Origin: Streptacidiphilus sp. ASG 303
GTDB taxonomy: Bacteria > Actinomycetota > Actinomycetes > Streptomycetales > Streptomycetaceae
Reading direction: 5' to 3'
NCBI RefSeq assembly: GCF_020991365.1
Contig: NZ_JAJLRA010000043.1
Location: forward strand, 1-32,387
DNA: 32,387 nucleotides
The translations under genes were made by a program, and so were the position numbers. Of this stretch, positions 26,977 through 32,387 are shown one piece after another. Each line of letters begins with the position of its first letter. Within the stretch, counting starts at the first letter, position 1. The notes beneath the pieces were generated by a model. That model was not told the DNA's origin. It worked only from the letters and a program-made list of their open reading frames with translations, and made no database searches.

Positions 26977-28203
26977 ATGTCCCTGGACACGCCGGGATCG
27001 CAGTCCTCGCTCCACAGGGCGAACCTGGAGCGGGTGCTGCGCGCGGTCCGCATGGCGGGGTCGCTGACCCAGGCGGAGATCGCCCGGAGCACCGGGCTCT
27101 CCGCCGCGACGGTGTCCAACATCGTCCGCGAGCTCAAGGAGAGCGGGACGGTGGTGGTCACCCCCACCTCCTCCGGCGGCCGGCGGGCCCGCAGCGTCTC
27201 CCTCAGCGCCGACGCCGGGATCGTGGTGGGCGTCGACTTCGGCCACACCCACCTGCGGGTGGCAATCGGCAACCTCGCCCACCGGGTCCTCGCCGAGGAG
27301 AGCGAGCCGATCGACGTCGACGTCTCCGCCGCGGACGGCTTCGACCGGGCCGAGACCCTCGTGGGGCGGCTGCTGGCGCAGACCGGCTTCCGCACCGACA
27401 AGGTGATCGGGGTGGGGCTCGGCGTCCCGGGCCCGATCGACGTGGAGACCGGCGCGATCGGCTCCACCGCCATCCTGCCCGGCTGGACCGGGGTGGAGCC
27501 GGGCCGTGAGCTCTCCTCCCGGCTCGGCGTGCCCGTCCACGTCGACAACGACGCCAACCTGGGCGCGCTGGGCGAGCTGGTCTGGGGCGCGGGGCGGGGC
27601 CTGTCCGACCTCGCCTACATCAAGGTGGCCAGCGGCGTGGGCGCCGGGCTGGTGATCAGCGGCCAGATCTACCGGGGGCCGGGCGGCACCGCGGGGGAGA
27701 TCGGGCACATCACCCTGGACGAGTCCGGTCCGGTGTGCCGCTGCGGCAACCGCGGCTGCCTGGAGACCTTCGTCGGCTCCCGCTACCTGCTCAATCTTCT
27801 GAACGCCAGTCACGGGCCGGGCCTCAGCATCCCCCGCATCGTGCAGCTGGCCCAGCGCGGCGACCTGGGCTGCCGGCGGGTCATCGCGGACGTGGGGCGC
27901 CAGATCGGCACCGGTGTCGCGAACCTCTGCAACCTGCTCAATCCGCGCCGGGTGATCCTCGGCGGTGATCTGGCCGAGGCCGGTGAGCTGCTGCTTTCCC
28001 CGCTCCGCGAGTCGGTGGCCCGGTACGCGATCCCGAGCGCGGCCCGTCAGCTCTCGGTCGTCCCGGGCACGCTGGGCGGCCGGGCCGAGGTGCTCGGCGC
28101 CCTGGCGCTGGTGATGAGCGAGATGGGCGATTCGGGTGCTTTGTCGCGTCAGGACGACCTGTCCCGTGCCCGTTCGGTCACGGCTGTGCCTTCGGGAAGA
28201 TAA
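26977..28203 (+). CDS. rok7B7: ROK-family transcriptional regulator (Rok7B7-like)
   Basis: A 408-residue DNA-binding sugar sensor. Residues ~15-75 form a winged helix-turn-helix (LTQAEIARSTGLSAATVSNIVREL at 30-53, wing at SSGGRRARSVSL). The ROK sugar-kinase-like fold follows: VVGVDFGHTHLRVAIGNL, DNDANLGALGELVWGAGRG and the zinc motif H244 plus C254-R-C256-GNRG-C261. ATG 26977 has GGGAGGG upstream. In S. coelicolor the ROK protein encoded beside xylFGH and dxs is Rok7B7, a pleiotropic regulator of antibiotic production, carbon repression and the xylose transporter. The gene order here is the same, so orthology is likely. The ligand is probably a pentose or its derivative. Confidence 0.92.
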   Translation: MSLDTPGSQSSLHRANLERVLRAVRMAGSLTQAEIARSTGLSAATVSNIVRELKESGTVVVTPTSSGGRRARSVSLSADAGIVVGVDFGHTHLRVAIGNLAHRVLAEESEPIDVDVSAADGFDRAETLVGRLLAQTGFRTDKVIGVGLGVPGPIDVETGAIGSTAILPGWTGVEPGRELSSRLGVPVHVDNDANLGALGELVWGAGRGLSDLAYIKVASGVGAGLVISGQIYRGPGGTAGEIGHITLDESGPVCRCGNRGCLETFVGSRYLLNLLNASHGPGLSIPRIVQLAQRGDLGCRRVIADVGRQIGTGVANLCNLLNPRRVILGGDLAEAGELLLSPLRESVARYAIPSAARQLSVVPGTLGGRAEVLGALALVMSEMGDSGALSRQDDLSRARSVTAVPSGR

Positions 28204-28322
28204 CGAAAAGGTTCGGATTCGCTGCTATCAGATTTTACTTCTTGACGCTAAGGCGGCCGGAGGGATTGACTCCCTCCAACCTCGGCCGCAGCGTTGCGGC
28301 CCTGTCAGGGAGGCAACCCCCC
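28204..28322 (+). promoter_or_regulatory. xylF promoter and structured leader
   Basis: An AT-rich stretch (28203-28250, with TTTTACTTCTTGACGCTAA) is probably the promoter and regulator-binding site. Next come two hairpins: 28259-28265 with 28271-28277 (GGAGGGA / TCCCTCC), and 28284-28290 with 28295-28301 (GGCCGCA / TGCGGCC). A GGGAGG ribosome site (28308-28313) precedes ATG 28323. The exact -10 is unclear. Confidence 0.5.
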
Positions 28323-29435
28323 ATGAACGCAATGATGCGTCGTGCCGTCATCGGCACCGCTGCTGTCTCGATGGCCCTCTCCGTGGCCGCCTGCGGCTCG
28401 GCCGGCGGCGGCAAGAAGGCGGACTCCGCCGCCTCCGGCGCCTCCGGCGGCGGCAGCAAGACCATCGGCCTGCTGCTCCCCGAGAACTCCTCCTCCATCC
28501 GCTACGAGTCCTTCGACAAGCCGATCTTCACGGCCAAGGTCAAGGCGCTCTGCCCGGACTGCGAGGTCAAGTACAACAACGCTCAGGGCAACACCGCCAC
28601 CCAGAAGCAGCAGTTCGACGCGCTGGTCTCGCAGGGCGTGAAGGTCATCGTCCTGGACCCGCAGGACGCCACCGCCACCAAGTCCTGGGTCGAGAGCGCC
28701 AAGGCCAAGGGCGTCCAGGTCATCGCGTACGACCGCTTCGCCGCCGGCCCGGTCGCGGGTTACGTCTCCTTCGACAACGAGAAGATCGGCGAGCTGCAGG
28801 GCCAGGCCCTCGTGGACGCCCTCGGCGACAAGGCCAAGGACGCCAACGTCGTCATGATCAACGGCGCCGAGACCGACCCGAACGCCGGCCTGTTCAAGCA
28901 GGGCGCCCACAAGGTGCTCGACAGCAAGGTCAAGAAGGTCGTCTACGAGCAGTCCGGCGAGTGGGACCCGAAGACCGCGGGCCAGAAGATGGGTGCCGCG
29001 ATCACCCAGCTCGGCAAGAACGGCTTCCAGGCCGTCTACTCCGCCAACGACGGCATGGCCGCGGCCATCATCACCTCGCTCAAGGGCGCCGGCATCAAGG
29101 GTCTGCCGGTGGGCGGCCAGGACGCCGCCTCCGACGCCATCCAGCGCGTCCTCGCCGGCGACCAGACCTACACCATCTACAAGGCGTACAAGCCCGAGGC
29201 CGAGGCCGCCGCGCAGATGGCCGTCAACCTGGTCAAGGGCGAGGACGTCAAGTCCGTCGCCACCGCCAGCGCCGACAGCGACACCGCCAAGGGCGTGCCG
29301 GCCATCCTCCTGGACGCCAAGGTCGTGACCAAGGACAACGTCAAGGACACGGTCATCGCCGACCAGCTGTACAAGGTGTCGGACATCTGCACCGGCGCCT
29401 ACGTCAAGGCCTGCGACGCCGCCGGCATCAAGTAA
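28323..29435 (+). CDS. xylF: Sugar ABC transporter substrate-binding lipoprotein (xylose type)
   Basis: A 370-residue extracytoplasmic binding protein. The signal peptide MNAMMRRAVIGTAAVSMALS has a lipobox ending at Cys24 (VAAC), so the mature protein is anchored to the membrane outer face. A Ser/Gly spacer follows, then a periplasmic-binding-protein-1 fold: TIGLLLPENSSSIRYESFDKP, QKQQFDALVSQGVKVIVLDPQD, VIAYDRFAAGPVAGYVSFDNEKIG, and VGGQDAASDAIQRVLAGDQTYTIYK. These resemble XylF of the CUT2 family for pentoses. ATGs at 28332 and 28335 are alternatives, but 28323 fits the ribosome site. The ATPase and permease genes follow. A strong hairpin after its stop suggests it is made in excess over them. 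Confidence 0.93.
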   Translation: MNAMMRRAVIGTAAVSMALSVAACGSAGGGKKADSAASGASGGGSKTIGLLLPENSSSIRYESFDKPIFTAKVKALCPDCEVKYNNAQGNTATQKQQFDALVSQGVKVIVLDPQDATATKSWVESAKAKGVQVIAYDRFAAGPVAGYVSFDNEKIGELQGQALVDALGDKAKDANVVMINGAETDPNAGLFKQGAHKVLDSKVKKVVYEQSGEWDPKTAGQKMGAAITQLGKNGFQAVYSANDGMAAAIITSLKGAGIKGLPVGGQDAASDAIQRVLAGDQTYTIYKAYKPEAEAAAQMAVNLVKGEDVKSVATASADSDTAKGVPAILLDAKVVTKDNVKDTVIADQLYKVSDICTGAYVKACDAAGIK

Positions 29436-29441
29436 GCGGCT

Positions 29442-29501
29442 CCGCCCGGACCCGCTCCGGGCGGCCGGTGCCCCCCGCCCTTCCCGCGGGGGGCACCGGC
29501 C
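29442..29501 (+). terminator. Overlapping hairpins between xylF and xylG (partial terminator / stabiliser)
   Basis: A 9-bp hairpin (29442-29450 with 29456-29464) overlaps by two bases a perfect 16-bp hairpin (29463-29478 with 29486-29501). No T tract follows. Such structures after binding-protein genes protect the upstream mRNA and limit read-through into the transporter genes. Confidence 0.65.
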
Positions 29502-29637
29502 CCGTTCCGCCGGGACGCTTCCCAGGAAGCCCCCGTGCGTGTTCTCTGACTTGCACGACCCTTTCGCGCCAGGGACGGCGCGGCATCCCGCTCCATCGGT
29601 CCGTACCCCGGACGAGCGGCAGAAGGAGATGGTTCAC

Positions 29638-30417
29638 GTGACGAGCGCACCCGTACTGGCGTTGCGCGGGGTCTCCAAGCGGTTCGGTGCCGTCCAGGCG
29701 CTCACCGACGTCCACCTGGAGGTCCACGCCGGAGAGGTCGTCGCCCTGGTGGGCGACAACGGCGCCGGCAAGTCCACCCTCGTCAAGACGATCGCGGGTG
29801 TGCACCCCATCGACGAAGGCGTCATCGAGTGGGAGGGCAGGCCGGTCCAGATCACCCGGCCGCACGACGCCCAGAACCTCGGCGTCGCCACCGTCTACCA
29901 GGACCTCGCGCTCTGCGACAACCTCGACGTGGTCGCCAACCTCTTCCTGGGGCGCGAGATCCTGCGCGGCGGCCGCCTCGACGAGGTCGGCATGGAGAAG
30001 CGGGCCCAGGAGCTGCTCGACACCCTGTCGATCCGCATCCCCAGCGTGCGCATCCCCGTCGCCGCGCTCTCCGGCGGCCAGCGCCAGGTCGTCGCCATCG
30101 CCCGCGCCCTGGTCGGCGAGCCCAGGATCGTGATCCTGGACGAGCCCACCGCGGCCCTCGGCGTCGAGCAGACCGCCCAGGTCCTCGACCTGGTGGAGCG
30201 GCTGCGCGAGCGCGGCCTCGGCGTCATCCTGATCAGCCACAACATGGCGGACGTCAAGGCGGTCGCCGACACGGTCGCCGTCCTGCGGCTGGGTCGCAAC
30301 AACGGTGTCTTCGACGTGAAGACCACCAGCCACGAAGAGATCATCTCCGCCATCACCGGCGCCACGGAGAATGCCGTGACCCGGCGTCAGGCCCGCATCG
30401 CGGAGGCGCAGAAGTGA
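29638..30417 (+). CDS. xylG: Sugar ABC transporter ATP-binding protein (single NBD)
   Basis: A 259-residue ABC ATPase energising pentose uptake. Walker A is GDNGAGKST (39-47), the Q-loop is VYQDLALCDNL, the signature LSGGQRQ begins at Leu144, Walker B is VILDEPTAA with Asp168-Glu169, and the H-loop is His201 (LISHNM). The set is complete. Unlike E. coli XylG (~510 residues, two fused NBDs), it has only one NBD, so two copies must pair on the permease dimer. GTG 29638 lies nine bases after AAGGAG. The ATG at 29629 abuts the ribosome site and is unlikely. The stop overlaps the xylH GTG (GTGA). Confidence 0.94.
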   Translation: MTSAPVLALRGVSKRFGAVQALTDVHLEVHAGEVVALVGDNGAGKSTLVKTIAGVHPIDEGVIEWEGRPVQITRPHDAQNLGVATVYQDLALCDNLDVVANLFLGREILRGGRLDEVGMEKRAQELLDTLSIRIPSVRIPVAALSGGQRQVVAIARALVGEPRIVILDEPTAALGVEQTAQVLDLVERLRERGLGVILISHNMADVKAVADTVAVLRLGRNNGVFDVKTTSHEEIISAITGATENAVTRRQARIAEAQK

Positions 30418-31793
30418 GCACCAACCCGACCGACGTCTCCAAGGGCGGCCCCGAGGCCCCCGGTCCCGACACCCCTGACACCCCCGGCACCGCGGCCACC
30501 GCGACCGAGGCGCCCGCGACCGCCGAGGCCACCGCCGCCGCCGACGCCGCCGCCGCCGAGAGCGCCGCGCCCGTCCGCACCGTGGACCCGCGCCTCCTCG
30601 TCCGCGAGGAGGGCTTCAAGGGCTACATCGGCGAGTTCAAGCGGAAGATGCGCAGCGGCGACCTCGGGTCCATCCCGGTCGTCCTCGGCCTCATCCTCAT
30701 CTGGGGCATCTTCCAGGGGGTCACCGGGACCTTCCTCAACCCGGACAACCTCTCCAACATCACGCTCTACATCGCGGGCCCCGGCCTGATGGCCGTCGGC
30801 ATCGTCTTCGTGCTGCTGCTCGGCGAGATCGACCTCTCGTCCGGCTCCGTGGCCGGCACCACCGCCGCGATCTCCCTCGTGCTCTCGGTGCAGCACGGCG
30901 TCAACGAGTGGCTGGCCGTCGGCATCGCCATCGTCGCGGCCATCGCCATCGGCGCGCTCCACGGCTTCTTCTTCGCCAAGATCGGCGTCCCCGCGTTCGT
31001 GGTCACGCTGGCCGGCCTGCTGGGCTGGAGCGGCCTGCAGCAGTGGGTGCTGGGCCAGACCGGCACGATCAACAACCCGCCGGACGGCCTGATCGTCAAG
31101 CTGGACAACTACTTCTTCAGCGACGTCGCGGCCGCCTACGGCCTGGCGCTCGTCGGCGTGCTGCTCTACCTGGGCGGCGCCCTGCTGGACGCCAAGCGCC
31201 GCCGCGAGGCCGGCCTGCTCGCCCGCCCGGTGGCGGAGATCGTCGTGCGCGCCGCGTTCCTGGCCGTGATCGCCTTCGCCGCCGCGTACACCCTCAACCA
31301 GGACCGCGGCCTGCCGCTCGCCCTGGTGGTCTTCCTCGGCATCGTGGTCCTCACCGACTGGGTGCTGCGCCGCACCTCCTACGGCCGCCAGATCTTCGCG
31401 GTCGGCGGCAGCATCGAGGCGGCCCGCCGCGCCGGCATCAACGTGGCCTGGGTCCGGATCTCGGTCTTCATGATCTCGGCCGGCATGGCGGCCCTCGGCG
31501 GCCTCTTCATCGCCTCCCAGTCCGGTGCCGCGGACAAGGCGCTGGGCAGCGGCAACGTGCTGATGAACGCGATCGCCGCGGCCGTCATCGGCGGCACCAG
31601 CCTCTTCGGCGGCCGGGGCAAGACCTGGTCGGCGCTGCTCGGCATCCTGGTCATCCAGTCGATCGTCCAGGGCCTCAACCTGGAGGGCATCGACACCTCG
31701 ATCCAGTACATGATCACCGGTGCCGTGCTGCTGGCCGCGGTCGTCCTCGACTCGGTCTCCCGCCGCACCCAGAAGGCGTCCGGCCGCGGCTGA
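30414..31793 (+). CDS. xylH: Sugar ABC transporter permease (xylose type)
   Basis: A 459-residue inner-membrane CUT2 permease. The N-terminal ~65 residues are an unusual Ala/Thr/Pro/Glu-rich cytoplasmic extension. About ten hydrophobic segments follow, with CUT2/BPD_transp_2 marks: GLMAVGIVFVLLLGEIDLSSGSVAG, HGFFFAKIGVPAFVVTLAGL, SYGRQIFAVGGSIEAARRAGINV and AAAVIGGTSLFGGRGKTWSALLG. GTG 30414 overlaps the xylG stop by four bases, giving equal synthesis. Sugar specificity as xylose rests on the gene order with the ROK regulator and dxs. Confidence 0.94.
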   Translation: MSTNPTDVSKGGPEAPGPDTPDTPGTAATATEAPATAEATAAADAAAAESAAPVRTVDPRLLVREEGFKGYIGEFKRKMRSGDLGSIPVVLGLILIWGIFQGVTGTFLNPDNLSNITLYIAGPGLMAVGIVFVLLLGEIDLSSGSVAGTTAAISLVLSVQHGVNEWLAVGIAIVAAIAIGALHGFFFAKIGVPAFVVTLAGLLGWSGLQQWVLGQTGTINNPPDGLIVKLDNYFFSDVAAAYGLALVGVLLYLGGALLDAKRRREAGLLARPVAEIVVRAAFLAVIAFAAAYTLNQDRGLPLALVVFLGIVVLTDWVLRRTSYGRQIFAVGGSIEAARRAGINVAWVRISVFMISAGMAALGGLFIASQSGAADKALGSGNVLMNAIAAAVIGGTSLFGGRGKTWSALLGILVIQSIVQGLNLEGIDTSIQYMITGAVLLAAVVLDSVSRRTQKASGRG

Positions 31794-31804
31794 CGCCCCC
31801 GCCT

Positions 31805-31868
31805 CCCACCGGCCAGCCGGTCCGGGCCGCACGTCCGAGGGGGACGTGCGCTCCGGACGGCCGGTGGG
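31805..31868 (+). terminator. Terminator of the xylFGH operon
   Basis: A nested hairpin: outer 10-bp stem CCCACCGGCC / GGCCGGTGGG (31805-31814 with 31859-31868), middle TCCGG / CCGGA (31821-31825 with 31853-31857) and apical 8-bp stem GCACGTCC / GGACGTGC (31829-31836 with 31842-31849). It begins 11 bases after xylH. Confidence 0.75.
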
Positions 31869-31893
31869 CTTCCCCGGGCGCCGGAGGGCGCGC

Positions 31894-31948
31894 GGGGCAT
31901 GCCTGCCCGGCACCCAAGCCGCTCGGGTGCCGGGCATCGGCATGCCCC
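31894..31948. other. Long two-part stem-loop upstream of dxs
   Basis: A 10-bp outer stem (31894-31903 with 31939-31948) and 11-bp inner stem (31905-31915 with 31925-31935) are joined by a small asymmetric bulge. It stands between the xylH terminator and the dxs promoter and is not needed as a second terminator. It could be a structured RNA or a barrier to read-through. Confidence 0.55.
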
Positions 31949-32114
31949 GGCCCGGGAGCCGCGCCCCCCGGGCCGGCGGCGCCCCGGGACGCGCCGGGCC
32001 GCGGGAGGCCGCCGCCCGGCCGCGCCCGCCGCACGCACGGCGGCCGCGCCCCCGGATCCCGGGCGCGCCGGTCCCGGGGCCCCACGGGGCGTCCTCCGTC
32101 CGAGGGGCGGACAT

Positions 32115-32120
32115 TAGACT
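32115..32120 (+). promoter_or_regulatory. -10 element of dxs
   Basis: TAGACT in the only AT-containing patch of the region predicts a start near 32127 and a ~93-base leader. The leader contains the hairpin CTGCGG / CCGCAG (32180-32185 with 32192-32197). Confidence 0.5.
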
Positions 32121-32219
32121 CGACGGGCCGGGTGTTCCCGGTGCCGCCGGACCCTCACCGGCGGGGGGACGCCGCACACCTGCGGACATGCCCGCAGACC
32201 TGCGAAGAAGGAGGAACGG

Positions 32220-32387
32220 GTGGCCCTGCTGACCCGCATTCGGGGACCGCGCGATCTCGACCGGCTCACCCCCGCACAGCTGGCGGAGCTCGCCGAGGAG
32301 ATCCGGGGGTTCCTGGTGGACGCGGTCTCGCGGACCGGCGGTCACCTCGGCCCCAACCTCGGCGTGGTGGAGCTCACCATCGCGCTG
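32220..32387 (+). CDS. dxs: 1-deoxy-D-xylulose-5-phosphate synthase, N-terminal part
   Basis: The first 56 codons of DXS, cut by the window end. The enzyme condenses pyruvate and glyceraldehyde 3-phosphate with thiamine diphosphate, starting the MEP isoprenoid pathway. [54 protein letters not shown] is split across the visible part; the closing [14 protein letters not shown] is the conserved thiamine-binding His region. GTG 32220 lies shortly after AAGGAGGA. Placement downstream of the ROK-xyl genes matches S. coelicolor. Confidence 0.93.
   Translation, partial: MALLTRIRGPRDLDRLTPAQLAELAEEIRGFLVDAVSRTGGHLGPNLGVVELTIAL

Larger units (their letters stand above)
31794..32219. other. Intergenic region between xylH and dxs
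   Basis: In these 426 bases are the operon terminator (31805-31868), the long stem-loop (31894-31948), a very GC-rich stretch (31950-32100) with nothing recognised, and the dxs promoter and leader (32115-32219). Confidence 0.6.

Noticed and set aside
31950-32100. Open frames on both strands in the xylH-dxs gap
   Set aside because: The stretch is almost pure G/C, so stop codons are rare by chance. The translations are Arg/Pro/Gly/Ala low complexity without start signals.

Overview
This window is high-GC actinobacterial chromosome, most likely from Streptomyces or a close relative. The evidence is extreme G/C at third codon positions, many GTG/TTG starts, several apparent leaderless promoters, and two gene-order signatures. 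One is OB-fold / DUF3159 / TrkA / TrkA / KimA-like permease / RNA methyltransferase, as in the Mycobacterium tuberculosis Rv2694c-Rv2689c block. The other is aconitase / ROK regulator / xylose-type ABC transporter / dxs, which matches the Streptomyces coelicolor rok7B7-xylFGH-dxs neighbourhood. It reads as core chromosome: no integrase, transposase, phage gene, tRNA or CRISPR array was seen.

Layout. 1-175: 5S rRNA ending an rrn operon, with its terminator. 223-6699: potassium-homeostasis block (OB-fold protein, DUF3159 membrane protein, two overlapping TrkA-type regulators on the minus strand, a KimA-type APC permease and a class I Fe-S RNA methyltransferase). 6773-8342: divergent fructosamine-kinase-family protein and low-molecular-weight phosphatase, plausibly a protein-deglycation pair. 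8501-9198: ribbon-helix-helix protein overlapping a degenerate Fic/Doc protein. 9275-13752: RlmA-type rRNA methyltransferase, SMC/RecF-type ATPase overlapping a MazG-like pyrophosphohydrolase, a DUF6099-like protein and an F420-dependent LLM oxidoreductase. 13898-14887: dapD (lysine/DAP synthesis). 15017-19497: the bacterial Hen1-Pnkp RNA-repair operon, with in-frame repeat tracts around the gene junction. 19771-22140: arginine deiminase and ornithine carbamoyltransferase. 22270-23503: GHKL ATPase and a solitary PIN-domain protein, both minus. 23867-26575: aconitase behind a perfect palindromic operator candidate. 26977-31793: ROK regulator and the xylF-xylG-xylH transporter. 32220-end: start of dxs.

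Functional logic. The two TrkA proteins probably sense nucleotides or ions and act on the divergent K+ importer. Hen1 and Pnkp heal, 2'-O-methylate and seal cut RNA. ArcA and ArgF convert arginine to ornithine and carbamoyl phosphate, with no carbamate kinase in view. The ROK protein likely controls the adjacent sugar transporter. The least-described parts are the RHH/degenerate-Fic pair with its own operator, the overlapping ATPase-MazG pair, and several palindromes and large hairpins in intergenic DNA. No whole novel multi-gene system is evident. All identities come from reading motifs and remembered families; no database search was run.
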